From: CAJCIY01 sp036379355
GTDB taxonomy: Bacteria > Actinomycetota > Actinomycetes > Mycobacteriales > CAJCIY01
Length of the DNA: 37,873 bases
Direction of reading: 5' to 3'
NCBI GenBank assembly: GCA_036379355.1
Contig: DASVGV010000021.1
Span: forward strand, 1-37,873
In this document: positions 1-7,688 of the stretch, one piece after another
Layout: the number at the start of each line of letters is the position of its first letter
Numbering within the stretch: the stretch's first letter is position 1
Translations under genes and position numbers: made by a program
Notes under the pieces: generated by a model
The model's database searches: none
Told to the model about the DNA's origin: nothing
Seen by the model: the letters and a program-made list of their open reading frames with translations, nothing else

Positions 1-374
1 GCGGCGACGCGGTCCGGGTGGGCGGCCGCGGTCATCCGGGCGACGCGGTTGCCGAACGCGTGGCCGACGACCACCGCCCGCTCGTCCGAGCCGGCGAGCG
101 CGTCGATCACGGCCACGACGTCGTCGGCCCAGGCACGCAGATCGGACTGCTCCGGCAACGGCCCGGATGCTCCGATCCCGCGCGGCTGCGGACAGGCGAC
201 GCGGAACCCGGCGGCCGCGACCCGGCTGGCCAGGTCACGGAAGTCGTCTGCGCCGCGACCCAGCGACGGCACCATGACGACGAGGGGCCCGGCGTCGCCG
301 TACGTGAACGTCTCGAGCGTGCCGTCCTCGACCGGCACGCGGCAGACGCCGCTCGCCGATCCGAGGGTGGTCAC
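1..374 (-). CDS. alpha/beta hydrolase, N-terminal part (runs off the window)
   Basis: Reading leftwards from a GTG at 374, 124 complete codons are visible before the window ends. The GTG overlaps the slipin stop in a GTGA junction, so the two genes are probably co-translated. The protein begins with a short beta-strand region, then a strand-turn (LVVMVPSLGRG, about residues 31-41) typical of the oxyanion-hole region of alpha/beta hydrolases, then PQPRGIGAS, and a nucleophile-elbow strand VVVGHAFGNR at residues 101-110. The elbow position normally held by Ser (GxSxG) is Ala106 (codon GCG at 57-59). The catalytic Asp and His regions lie outside the window. Family assignment is fairly sure; substrate is unknown and a conventional Ser-hydrolase mechanism is doubtful. 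Confidence 0.75.
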   Translation of the reverse strand, partial: MTTLGSASGVCRVPVEDGTLETFTYGDAGPLVVMVPSLGRGADDFRDLASRVAAAGFRVACPQPRGIGASGPLPEQSDLRAWADDVVAVIDALAGSDERAVVVGHAFGNRVARMTAAAHPDRVA

Positions 375-1192
375 GAACCGCGACGGGCGCGGGCCGCCGG
401 GGCCGAGGCCGTCACGGGGGCCGCGCGCCCCGCATCCTCGGCGTACCGCTCGAAGAAGCGCAGCATCTCTACGGGGAACGGGACTATCAACGTGCCCTGC
501 TTGTCCGCCACCTCGACCATGGTCTGCAGCAGCCGCAACTGGAGCGAGGCCGGATCGCGCGAGAGCGCCTGGGCCGCCTCGGCGAGCTTCTGCGATGCCT
601 GCAGCTCTCCGTCGGCGGTGATGATCCGCGCGGAGCGCTCGCGCTCGGCCTCGGCCTGGCGCGACAGCGACCGCTTGAGCGACTCCGGCAGCGCGATGTC
701 CTTCAGCTCGACCCGCTCGATCTTGATGCCCCACGGGCCCTCGGTCGGACCGTCGATGATCTGCTGGAGGTCGGCGCTCACGGCGTCCCGCTCCTGCAGC
801 AGGTCCTGGAGCGACGTCTTGCCGATCACCGTCCGCATCGACGTCTGCGCGACCTGGGAGACCGCGTAGAGGTAGTTCTGGACGTTGACCAGGGCCTTGA
901 TCGGGTCGATCACCCGGTAGAACACGACCGCGTCGACGGTGACCGTGACGCTGTCCTTGGTGATGCCTTCCTGCGCCGGCACGCTCATCGTGCCGATCTG
1001 CATGCTGACCTTCGACATGCGCTCGACGTACGGGATGATCACCGTGATCCCGGGCTCCCGGATGCGCCCGCGCACCCGGCCGAGCCGGAAGACCACGCCC
1101 TTCTCGTACTGCTGGACGATGCGCAGGCCCGGGATGACGACGAGCAGGACGAGGACTGCGAGGACGATCAAGACGATGATCAGCGCGGTCAT
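371..1192 (-). CDS. slipin / SPFH (stomatin-prohibitin) family membrane protein
   Basis: The 273-residue protein has one N-terminal hydrophobic helix (residues 2-24, LIIVLIVLAVLVLLVVIPG) followed directly by an SPFH/band-7 domain beginning IVQQYEKGVVFRLGRV. The core motifs GITVIIPYVERM, VTVDAVVFYRV and the helical QAEAERERSARIITADGE segment are characteristic of bacterial slipins, which assemble into membrane-associated oligomers; many partner with NfeD proteases, but no nfeD gene is visible here. The ATG at 1192 is 6 nt downstream of a TATGCT -10 element, suggesting a leaderless mRNA. It is divergent from the ArsA-like ATPase pair and overlaps the following hydrolase gene. The Ala/Arg-rich C-terminus is probably disordered. 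Its exact cellular role is not shown by the sequence. Confidence 0.9.
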   Translation of the reverse strand: MTALIIVLIVLAVLVLLVVIPGLRIVQQYEKGVVFRLGRVRGRIREPGITVIIPYVERMSKVSMQIGTMSVPAQEGITKDSVTVTVDAVVFYRVIDPIKALVNVQNYLYAVSQVAQTSMRTVIGKTSLQDLLQERDAVSADLQQIIDGPTEGPWGIKIERVELKDIALPESLKRSLSRQAEAERERSARIITADGELQASQKLAEAAQALSRDPASLQLRLLQTMVEVADKQGTLIVPFPVEMLRFFERYAEDAGRAAPVTASAPAARARRGS

Positions 1193-1198
1193 CCGCGC

Positions 1199-1208
1199 AG
1201 CATAGGCT
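1199..1208. promoter_or_regulatory. divergent promoter: overlapping -10 elements for slipin and arsA-like genes
   Basis: The ten bases AGCATAGGCT hold two TANNNT elements back to back. On the minus strand TATGCT (1204-1199) lies 6 nt before the slipin ATG. On the plus strand TAGGCT (1203-1208) lies 7 nt before the ATPase GTG. They share the central TA. No Shine-Dalgarno sequence fits in either gap, so both transcripts are probably leaderless. This is inferred from pattern only. Confidence 0.6.
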
Positions 1209-1215
1209 CGCCGTC

Positions 1216-2196
1216 GTGCCGTCCGCGTCTGCCACGAAGCTGCGCTTCCACATCGTCACGGGGAAGGGCGGCACCGGGAAGACGACCGTCGCGGCGGCCC
1301 TCGCCATGGCCCTCGCGGCGGGCGGCGGCCGGGTGCTGCTCACGGAGGTGGAGGGCCGGCAGGGCATCGCGCAGCTGTTCGACACGCCCCCCCTGCCGTA
1401 CGAGGAGCGGAAGGTCGCGAGCGCGCCCGGCGGTGGTGACGTCGTCGCGCTCGCGATCGATCCCGAGGCGGCGCTGCTCGAGTACCTCGACATGTTCTAC
1501 AACCTGCGCGCGGCCGGCCGCGTGCTCACCAAGCTCGGCGCCATCGACTTCGCCACCACGATCGCGCCCGGCGTCCGCGACGTCCTGCTGACCGGCAAGA
1601 TCAAGGAAGCGGTCGATCGCAAGAACAAGCAGGGCCGGCCGGTCTTCGACGCCGTCGTGCTGGATGCGCCGCCCACCGGGCGCATCACCCGGTTCCTCAA
1701 CGTGACCGCCGACGTCGCGTCGCTGGCGCGGATGGGGCCGATCAAGAATCAGAGCGAGAGCGTGCAGCGCGTCGTGCGCTCCCCGACGACGGCCGTGCAC
1801 CTGGTGACGTTGCTGGAGGAGATGCCGGTGCAGGAGACCGTCGACGGCGTCCGGGAGCTGCAGGCGGAGGGCATCCCCGTCGGTTCGGTGATCGTGAACA
1901 TGAAGCGGCAGCCGTACGCCCTTCCAAAACGCCTCGTGAAGAAGGACATCGCGGCGGACCTCGTCGCTGCCGGCATCACCGGCGGCAGGGCAGTGGTGGA
2001 CGGCCTCGCCGCGGAGGCGGCCGCGTACCGCGCCCGGATCGAGATCGAGGCCCGGGAGCAGGCGCGGCTCGACCAGCTGGGCCTGCCCGTCGTGACGTTG
2101 CCGCTGCAGCCCGGCCACCTGGACCTCGGCGCCCTGTACGCGCTGGCCGAGAGCCTGGGCGAGCAGGGCTTTCCCCCGGCCCGGGTCCGCCCGTGA
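1216..2196 (+). CDS. ArsA/Get3-like ATPase, first subunit (Rv3679/BagA-like)
   Basis: A 326-residue P-loop ATPase of the ArsA/Get3 (SIMIBI) class. Residues about 10-30 carry the deviant Walker A VTGKGGTGKTT, including the signature lysine before the glycines. The switch I region reads TEVEGRQGIAQLF rather than the usual DPA-type sequence, and switch II reads DAPPTGRITRFL. These details match what I recall of the M. tuberculosis Rv3679 protein, which pairs with Rv3680 and has been linked to handling reactive lipid and aldehyde stress during glycerol metabolism; that function is transferred by family and synteny, not shown here. It is not expected to be an arsenite pump, since no ArsB or arsR gene is nearby. 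The GTG start lies 7 nt from a TAGGCT -10 element. The stop overlaps the next gene by 4 nt. Confidence 0.92.
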   Translation: MPSASATKLRFHIVTGKGGTGKTTVAAALAMALAAGGGRVLLTEVEGRQGIAQLFDTPPLPYEERKVASAPGGGDVVALAIDPEAALLEYLDMFYNLRAAGRVLTKLGAIDFATTIAPGVRDVLLTGKIKEAVDRKNKQGRPVFDAVVLDAPPTGRITRFLNVTADVASLARMGPIKNQSESVQRVVRSPTTAVHLVTLLEEMPVQETVDGVRELQAEGIPVGSVIVNMKRQPYALPKRLVKKDIAADLVAAGITGGRAVVDGLAAEAAAYRARIEIEAREQARLDQLGLPVVTLPLQPGHLDLGALYALAESLGEQGFPPARVRP

Positions 2197-3299
2197 GGGA
2201 CTTCGACGTCGACGCGCTGCTCGGCTCGGCGAAGGTCGTCGTCTGCTGCGGGAGCGGTGGAGTGGGCAAGACCACGACGGCGGCCGCACTCGCGATCCGG
2301 GCGGCCGAGAACGGGCGCCGGACGGTCGTCCTCACGATCGACCCGGCCCGGCGGCTGGCTCAGGCGATGGGCCTCACCGAGCTGGACAACACCCCCCGGC
2401 CGGTGGAGGGGGTCGACGGCAGCCTCGACGCGATGATGCTGGACATGAAGCGGACGTTCGACGAGATCGTCGAGGCCCACGCCGATCCCGAACGCGCGCA
2501 GCAGATCCTGTCCAACCCGTTCTATCTGTCGTTGTCGTCGTCGTTCGCCGGGACGCAGGAGTACATGGCGATGGAGAAGCTCGGCCAGCTCGTGGCCGAG
2601 AAGCGCTGGGACCTGATCATCGTCGACACGCCGCCCACGAGGTCGGCACTGGACTTCCTGGACGCCCCGAAGCGGCTGGGCACGTTCCTCGACGGCCGGC
2701 TGATCAAGATCCTGCTGGCTCCCGCCAAGGCCGGCGGCCGGGCGTACCTCAAGGTGCTCAACACGGCGCTGTCGGCGGCGACCCGTGTCGTCGCGAAGGT
2801 CATCGGCGCACAGCTGTTGACCGACCTGCAACAGTTCGTCGCCTCGCTCGAGGCCATGTTCGGAGGCTTCCGCGCCCGGGCGGACGCGACGTACGCCATG
2901 TTGAAGGCACCGGGGACGGCGTTCGTCGTGGTGGCTGCCCCGGAGCCGGCGGCGCTCCGGGAGGCGTCGTACTTCGCGGACCGGCTGACCGCCGAGAACA
3001 TGCCGCTCGCCGGGCTCGTCGTGAACCGCGTCCACGAGACCGCAGTGAGCGACCTGGGCGTCGCCCGGGCGGTGACCGGCGCCGAGACGCTGGAGGCCGA
3101 CCGCGGCGGCGCGGTGACCGCTGCGCTGCTGCGGCTGCATGCCGAGCGGGCGACCGTCGCCGAACGGGAGAAGGCGCTGGTAGGCCGTTTCCGGCGCTCG
3201 CATCCCGAGACGCCGGTCCGTCAGGTGCCGGCGCTGGAGTCGGACGTGCACGACCTCGCGGCCCTGCGGCAGATCGGAGCAGCGCTCGCGCGGGGTTAG
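2193..3299 (+). CDS. ArsA/Get3-like ATPase, second subunit (Rv3680/BagB-like)
   Basis: The 368-residue partner ATPase starts at a GTG overlapping the previous stop (GTGA), so it is translationally coupled. The P-loop reads VVVCCGSGGVGKTTTAAALA: the catalytic GKTT is intact, but the signature lysine of the KGGxGKT motif is replaced by Ser. Switch I is the canonical TIDPARRLAQAMGL and switch II is VDTPPTRSALDFLDAP. The two subunits are therefore complementary (the first has the signature lysine but an altered switch I; the second the reverse), consistent with an obligate heterodimer. Established knowledge: actinobacterial genomes carry this pair beside whiB4. The gene ends tail to tail with whiB4, the two stop codons overlapping by 3 nt. 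Confidence 0.92.
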   Translation: MRDFDVDALLGSAKVVVCCGSGGVGKTTTAAALAIRAAENGRRTVVLTIDPARRLAQAMGLTELDNTPRPVEGVDGSLDAMMLDMKRTFDEIVEAHADPERAQQILSNPFYLSLSSSFAGTQEYMAMEKLGQLVAEKRWDLIIVDTPPTRSALDFLDAPKRLGTFLDGRLIKILLAPAKAGGRAYLKVLNTALSAATRVVAKVIGAQLLTDLQQFVASLEAMFGGFRARADATYAMLKAPGTAFVVVAAPEPAALREASYFADRLTAENMPLAGLVVNRVHETAVSDLGVARAVTGAETLEADRGGAVTAALLRLHAERATVAEREKALVGRFRRSHPETPVRQVPALESDVHDLAALRQIGAALARG

Positions 3300-3634
3300 C
3301 CGGCGATCTGGTCGCGGGCGGTGCCGTGGTCACGACGCGCCTGGCCGAGGAGGGCCTGCCAGCTGGTGACCTCGGGCCGGCGGCGCAGCAGCGCGCGGCG
3401 CTCGCGCTCGGTCATGCCGCCCCACACGCCGAACTCGACCCGGTTGTCCAGGGCGTCGGCGAGGCATTCGGTGCGCACCGGGCACGACAGGCACAGGACC
3501 TTGGCCTTGTGCTGCTCGGCACCGCGGACGAACAGCTCGTCCGGGTTGCCGTCTCGGCACGCCGCGCGCGCGGTCCAGTTCGGATCGAGCCCGCTGGCCG
3601 ACTGAGTGGCGCCGCTGCCCACCACGACCGTCAT
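3296..3634 (-). CDS. whiB4: WhiB-family iron-sulfur regulator, WhiB4-like
   Basis: A 112-residue protein with the four cluster-ligand cysteines at C26, C48, C51 and C57 (CLSC spacing) and the WhiB turn GVWGG at residues 69-73, followed by a basic stretch RRALLRRRPE that in this family binds DNA. WhiB proteins bind a [4Fe-4S] cluster and respond to redox or nitric oxide. Assignment to WhiB4 rests on synteny: it lies between the ArsA-like pair and ponA2, as in mycobacteria. I chose the ATG at 3634 because GGAGAG lies about 7-10 nt upstream; a GTG at 3652 would add six residues but leave the Shine-Dalgarno inside the gene. It overlaps the convergent ATPase gene by a few bases at its stop. Confidence 0.92.
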   Translation of the reverse strand: MTVVVGSGATQSASGLDPNWTARAACRDGNPDELFVRGAEQHKAKVLCLSCPVRTECLADALDNRVEFGVWGGMTERERRALLRRRPEVTSWQALLGQARRDHGTARDQIAG

Positions 3635-3817
3635 GTCCCGCTCTCCGTCCACCGCTGCCGGATCGAGCGACCGGCGGTTTTCGCAGGTCGCCCGCCGACG
3701 GTACGAATCAGGACAGTCCCGGCGACATGGCCCAGAGGGACCATTCGTGCTGACCCAGCCGAGTCAGCCCACCTGGCCCGGGCGTTCCGCACGGCGGGCA
3801 GGCGGCGCCGCTCCCAC

Positions 3818-3823
3818 TACCCT
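3818..3823 (+). promoter_or_regulatory. putative -10 element of ponA2 (leaderless)
   Basis: TACCCT lies exactly 7 nt before the GTG at 3831, and no Shine-Dalgarno sequence is present. This supports that GTG as the start over the upstream in-frame GTGs at 3606 and 3747. The rest of the whiB4-ponA2 gap (3635-3830) holds no gene I can support; it should also contain the whiB4 promoter, which I could not locate with confidence. Confidence 0.5.
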
Positions 3824-3830
3824 GGACGGC

Positions 3831-6200
3831 GTGCGCCGCCGATCGGTTCCGCAGGGCATCGGCCTCCTCGCGATCCTCGCGGCGGTCGCGGGGCTGCTCG
3901 TCGCGGGACTGGCGATGCCGGTCGTCGCGGGCGTCACGTGGGCGGCACACCGACAGCAGAACGCCCTCGCGGACCTGCCGTCGTTCCTCAGCCAGCCGCC
4001 GCTTGCGCAGCGCTCGGTGATGTACGCCGCCGACGGCAGCGTCATCGCCACCATCTCCGGCCCCGAGGACCGCGTCGTGGTCGCGTCCTGGCAGATCCCG
4101 GACGTCATGAAGAAGGCCATCGTCGCGATCGAGGACAACCGCTTCTACGAGCACAAGGGTGTCGACCTGCGCAGCGTCCTGCGCGCCGCCCACGAGGACT
4201 CCGCCGCCGGTTCGTACGCGCAGGGCGCCTCCACGATCACCGAGCAGTACGTGAAGCTCGTCGAGCTGGAGAAGGCCGGGAACGACAAGGAGGCGCAGCA
4301 GGCCGCGACGGAGAAGTCGCTCGAGCGCAAGATCGACGACGCCCGGCTCGCGATCGCGCTCGAGAAGGTCGAGACCAAGGACCAGATCCTCACCAACTAC
4401 CTCAACATCGCGTACTTCGGCGAGGGCGTGTACGGCGTCGGGACAGCGGCGACGCACTACTTCGGCGTCCCGGTCCAGCAGCTGACTCTCGCCCAGGCCG
4501 CACTGCTCGCCGGCCTGGTCAACAACCCCGCCGGTTTCGACCCGGTCCAGCATCCCCAGGCAGCGCTGGACCGGCGCAACCAGGTCCTCGACGCGGTGGA
4601 GAAGTACCAGTTCCTGCCGGCCGCGACCGTGCAGGCCGCTCTCAAGCAGCCGATCGACGTGCACCCGGTGATGAAGACGGTCGACCCGTGCGCCTCGTCG
4701 ACGATGCCGGTGGACTGCGCGTACGCGCTGCAGCAGCTCTACAGCGACCCGCAGGTCGGCACCACCCGCGTGCTGACCGGCGGTCTGAAGATCTACACCA
4801 GCTTCCAGCCCACCGTGCAGAAGGCCGTCGACACGCAGCTGTCCGCGCACGTCCCCGACAAGGACCGGCAGGTCGAGGCGGCGGTGGTCGAGCAGCCGGG
4901 CACCGGCGCGATCGTCGCGATCGGGCAGAACCGCGGCTACGGCACCGGTCCGGGCCAGTCCAAGTCGATCTACGCGGGCGACTACCGGTACGACGTGGGC
5001 TCGACGTTCAAGGCCGTCACGCTCACCGCCGCCGTCGAGCAGGGCATCCCGCTCACCACGACGATCTCCTCGCCGGCCTGCTACCACCTGCCCGGGCAGG
5101 TGAACCCGCCTGGTGGGCCGAACACCCGCTGTCACAACGCGTTCTCGAACGCGGGCGACAGCGAGAGCGGCTCGTTCAACCTCTATACCGGGACATGGGC
5201 CTCGGTGAACACGTTCTTCGTCCAGCTCGAGGCAAAGGTCGGCGGCCCGTCCACGGTCGCGGCGCTGGCCAAGAAGATGGGCGTCATCGGCAGCAGCGGC
5301 GGCCCGAAGTCCTTCCAGGGCGGCGGCTACGGCTACTCGCTGACGCTCGGGTCGGGCGGCGGCTTCTCGGCCTTCGACATCGCGAACGTCTACGCGACTC
5401 TTGCGGCGCACGGCACCGCCTGCACGGCCTCGGCGATCACGAAGATCACGACTCAGGACGGTGGGGCGGTGCCGTTCACCGGCAGCAGCTGCAAGCAGGT
5501 GCTGTCGGCGACCACCGCCGACACGGTCACCTCGATCCTCCAGGGAGTTCTCGACAAGCCGGGCGCCACCGCCGCCGGCCTGGGCATCGGCCGGCCCGCG
5601 GCCGGCAAGACCGGGACCGTCGACGACTCGAACGAGGCCTGGTTCGCGGGCTACACCCCGCAGTACGTCACGGTCGTGGGCATGTTCGACCCGTTCGCGC
5701 TCTCCTCGCCGCTGACGCCGTTCTGCGACAACAAGACCGGCAGCTGCTTCCACGGCGGCAACCTCTACGGCGCGTCCGTGCCGGGGCCGACGTGGCACGA
5801 CATCATGGCCGCGATCCACCACGGCCTGCCGGTGGAGAACTTCGCGCTGCCCGAAGCGGTCAACACGGGGGCGCCCGCCACGGCGACCGTGCCGGACGTC
5901 GCCGGCGAGTCGGTGCAGCAGGCGGGCCAGGACCTGCAGAACGCCGGCTTCACCCCGCGCATCCAGACGCTCGAGGTGAACTCGACGTACCCGCCCAACA
6001 GCGTGGCCGGGACGAACCCGCCGGCGGGAGCGTCGGTCCCGTCCGGATCCACAGTGATCATCCTGGTGAGCAACGGGCGCGCGCCGGTCCAGCCGCCGCC
6101 CGCGTCCGTGACCGTGACGGTGACGCCGACGACCGCGTTCCCGACGCCGCCGAACGGGCCGCCCGGCGGGAACAAGCCCGGACCGCCGCCGCCGCAGTAG
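3831..6200 (+). CDS. ponA2: bifunctional penicillin-binding protein with PASTA domain, PonA2-like
   Basis: A 789-residue class A PBP that polymerises glycan strands and cross-links peptides outside the membrane. Residues 10-40 form the transmembrane anchor. The transglycosylase (GT51) domain follows with catalytic Glu101 in EDNRFYEHKGVD and the second motif GASTITEQYVK. The transpeptidase domain has the SxxK motif S391-T-F-K394, SxN at S458-V-N460 and KTGT at K593-596, so both activities look intact. A single PASTA domain (about residues 684-748) precedes a Pro-rich tail (PPPPQ at the end). The domain order, the PASTA domain and position beside whiB4 match mycobacterial PonA2. The start was chosen from the TACCCT element at 3818; an upstream GTG at 3747 would add 28 residues. 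It ends tail to tail with the yqeY-like gene. Confidence 0.95.
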   Translation: MRRRSVPQGIGLLAILAAVAGLLVAGLAMPVVAGVTWAAHRQQNALADLPSFLSQPPLAQRSVMYAADGSVIATISGPEDRVVVASWQIPDVMKKAIVAIEDNRFYEHKGVDLRSVLRAAHEDSAAGSYAQGASTITEQYVKLVELEKAGNDKEAQQAATEKSLERKIDDARLAIALEKVETKDQILTNYLNIAYFGEGVYGVGTAATHYFGVPVQQLTLAQAALLAGLVNNPAGFDPVQHPQAALDRRNQVLDAVEKYQFLPAATVQAALKQPIDVHPVMKTVDPCASSTMPVDCAYALQQLYSDPQVGTTRVLTGGLKIYTSFQPTVQKAVDTQLSAHVPDKDRQVEAAVVEQPGTGAIVAIGQNRGYGTGPGQSKSIYAGDYRYDVGSTFKAVTLTAAVEQGIPLTTTISSPACYHLPGQVNPPGGPNTRCHNAFSNAGDSESGSFNLYTGTWASVNTFFVQLEAKVGGPSTVAALAKKMGVIGSSGGPKSFQGGGYGYSLTLGSGGGFSAFDIANVYATLAAHGTACTASAITKITTQDGGAVPFTGSSCKQVLSATTADTVTSILQGVLDKPGATAAGLGIGRPAAGKTGTVDDSNEAWFAGYTPQYVTVVGMFDPFALSSPLTPFCDNKTGSCFHGGNLYGASVPGPTWHDIMAAIHHGLPVENFALPEAVNTGAPATATVPDVAGESVQQAGQDLQNAGFTPRIQTLEVNSTYPPNSVAGTNPPAGASVPSGSTVIILVSNGRAPVQPPPASVTVTVTPTTAFPTPPNGPPGGNKPGPPPPQ

Positions 6201-6229
6201 CCGTCGGCTCGGGGCCCGCGCCGGGGACC

Positions 6230-6673
6230 TCAGCCCAGCTGGCGGCGCACCTCCGCCGCAACCCGGCCGCCTTCGGCCCGACCGCCCACCGCCGCGTTCG
6301 CCGCCTTCATCGCCGGTCCCATCTCGTGGGCCCCGCTGGTGACGAGGGCTTCGGCGACCACCTCGCGCAGCTCGTCGTCGGTCAGCTGCGCCGGCAGATA
6401 GGCAGCGATGATCTCGCCCTCCGCCCGCTCCTTGGCGGCGAGCTCGTCGCGGCCGGCCTGCTCGAACGCCTCCGCCGCCTCGCGGCGCTTCTTCGCCTCA
6501 CGGGTGAGGACCTGGAGCACCTGCTCGTCGCTGAGCTCCCGCGCCGCCTTGCCCGAGACCTCCTCGGTCTGGACCGCGGCGAGAACCATCCGCAGGGTCG
6601 ACAGCGCGCGCTCGTCCCGGACGCGCAGCGCCTGCGTCATGTCCTCGTGCAGCTTCTCCTTGAGCGCGCTCAC
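6230..6673 (-). CDS. GatB/YqeY domain-containing protein
   Basis: A 147-residue, mostly helical protein: LKEKLHEDMTQALRVRDERALSTLRMVLAAVQ, then EVLTREAKKRREAAEAF-type helices, IIAAYLPAQLTDDEL, and a C-terminal G-rich segment (MGPAMKAANAAVGGRAEGGRVA). This is the YqeY fold, related to the tRNA-binding tail domain of GatB. The molecular role of stand-alone YqeY is not established; tRNA-dependent amidotransferase involvement is only suggested by homology. Start choice: GTG at 6673 lies 8 nt after a TAGTGT element; an in-frame GTG at 6685 lies within that element. M. tuberculosis has a homologue in the same general region. It is divergent from the phosphoesterase gene. Confidence 0.9.
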   Translation of the reverse strand: MSALKEKLHEDMTQALRVRDERALSTLRMVLAAVQTEEVSGKAARELSDEQVLQVLTREAKKRREAAEAFEQAGRDELAAKERAEGEIIAAYLPAQLTDDELREVVAEALVTSGAHEMGPAMKAANAAVGGRAEGGRVAAEVRRQLG

Positions 6674-6680
6674 GACCTGG

Positions 6681-6687
6681 GACACTA
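6681..6687. promoter_or_regulatory. overlapping divergent -10 elements (yqeY-like / phosphoesterase)
   Basis: GACACTA carries GACACT on the plus strand (6681-6686, 6 nt before the GTG at 6693) and TAGTGT on the minus strand (6687-6682, 8 nt before the GTG at 6673). The two elements occupy the same bases. Only 19 bases separate the two start codons, so no other promoter can fit unless it lies inside the opposite gene. Confidence 0.5.
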
Positions 6688-6692
6688 GCGGC

Positions 6693-7589
6693 GTGCGTCC
6701 GCTGCCCGCCCTGGCCGCCGCCACGGCGCTGACGGGCGCCGCGACGGTCGCGTACGCCGCGCTCTGGGAGCGGCAGGCCTTCACGCTCCGCCGCTTCGAC
6801 GTACCCGTGCTCGCGCCCGGTGCGAGGCCGTTGCGGCTGCTGCACGTCTCCGACGTACACATGCTGGCCCGCCAGCACCGCAAGCAGGCCTGGGTACGCG
6901 ACCTCGCCCGCCTCGTGCCGGACGTCGTCGTCTCGACCGGCGACAACCTGGCGGGCCCGGACGGGGTCGAGGCGATGCTGCACGCGTACGAGCCGCTCCT
7001 CGACCGGCCGGGCGTGTTCGTCTTCGGGTCGAACGACTACTACGCGCCGACACCGAAGAACCCGCTGCGCTACTTCAACCCCCGCCACAAGCGGGTCGTG
7101 GGCGACGAACTGCCCTGGGACGACCTGCGGCGCGGCCTGGTGGACGGCGGCTGGCACGACCTGACGAACGCGCGGGCCGTCGTCGACGCCGACGGCCGGC
7201 GGCTGGCCTTCCGCGGCGTCGACGACCCGCACCTGCGCCTCGACCGGCTGCCGCTCGTCTCCGGTCGCGAGGACGCGGACGTCGCGATCGGCGTGGTGCA
7301 CGCGCCCGAGCCCCGCGTGCTCGACACCTTCGCGGCGGACGGGGACGCGCTGCTGCTGTCGGGCCACACCCACGGCGGCCAGCTGCGCGTTCCCGGCTAC
7401 GGGGCGCTCGTGACCAACTGCGCCCTCGACCGTGCCCGCGCGCGCGGCCTGTCGCGGTACGCCGGCTCCTGGCTGCACGTGTCGGCCGGGCTCGGAACCT
7501 CGCCCTACGCCCCGGTGCGGTTCGCCTGCCGCCCGGAGGCGTCGCTGCTGACGCTCGTCCCCGCCGACGAGGACGCCGCCGTCCGGTAG
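6693..7589 (+). CDS. metallophosphoesterase, calcineurin-like (Rv3683-like)
   Basis: A 298-residue protein with an N-terminal hydrophobic segment (PALAAATALTGAATVAYAAL) that could be a membrane anchor or signal. All metal-binding motifs of the calcineurin-like family are present in order: HVSDVH (D-x-H), STGDN (GD), GSND, the H of VVHAPEP and GHTHGGQ. The enzyme therefore should hydrolyse a phosphoester with a two-metal site; the substrate is unknown. The organisation downstream of ponA2 matches M. tuberculosis Rv3683. GTG at 6693 is the supported start because GACACT lies 6 nt upstream; longer in-frame readings run antisense through the yqeY-like gene. The TAG stop overlaps a TAGAGT -10 element for the following tRNA. 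Confidence 0.9.
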   Translation: MRPLPALAAATALTGAATVAYAALWERQAFTLRRFDVPVLAPGARPLRLLHVSDVHMLARQHRKQAWVRDLARLVPDVVVSTGDNLAGPDGVEAMLHAYEPLLDRPGVFVFGSNDYYAPTPKNPLRYFNPRHKRVVGDELPWDDLRRGLVDGGWHDLTNARAVVDADGRRLAFRGVDDPHLRLDRLPLVSGREDADVAIGVVHAPEPRVLDTFAADGDALLLSGHTHGGQLRVPGYGALVTNCALDRARARGLSRYAGSWLHVSAGLGTSPYAPVRFACRPEASLLTLVPADEDAAVR

Positions 7590-7592
7590 AGT
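7587..7592 (+). promoter_or_regulatory. putative -10 element of tRNA-Pro
   Basis: TAGAGT, whose TAG is also the phosphoesterase stop codon, would start transcription near 7599, about ten bases before the mature tRNA. The same hexamer stands before the SRP RNA in this window. No good -35 match is visible. Confidence 0.4.
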
Positions 7593-7608
7593 CGCGGGTC
7601 GCGGCACT

Positions 7609-7682
7609 CGGGATGTGGCGCAGCTTGGTAGCGCGCCTCGTTCGGGACGAGGAGGTCGTGGGTTCAAATCCCGCCATCCCGA
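7609..7682 (+). tRNA. tRNA-Pro (anticodon CGG)
   Basis: The acceptor arm CGGGATG (7609-7615) pairs with CATCCCG (7675-7681), with A as discriminator base. The anticodon stem CCTCG/CGAGG encloses the loop TTCGGGA, giving anticodon CGG (7643-7645) for the proline codon CCG. The T arm holds the standard GGTTCAAATCC. The 3' CCA is not encoded. The tRNA stands alone between the phosphoesterase and a strong hairpin. Confidence 0.97.
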
Positions 7683-7688
7683 CCGTGA

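Noticed and set aside
1216..3299. Arsenite efflux (ArsA with ArsB)
   Set aside because: No arsB, arsR or arsC nearby; motifs and synteny with whiB4 and ponA2 favour the Get3-like actinobacterial pair.
3606..3830. Upstream in-frame starts for ponA2 (3606, 3747)
   Set aside because: They would add 75 or 28 residues with no signal or membrane character, and the GTG at 3831 has a -10 at the correct distance and fits PonA2 length.
3326..6688. Very long plus-strand open frame over ponA2
   Set aside because: An out-of-frame shadow of ponA2: Arg/Gly/Ala-rich, with no domain, while the true frame has all PBP catalytic motifs.
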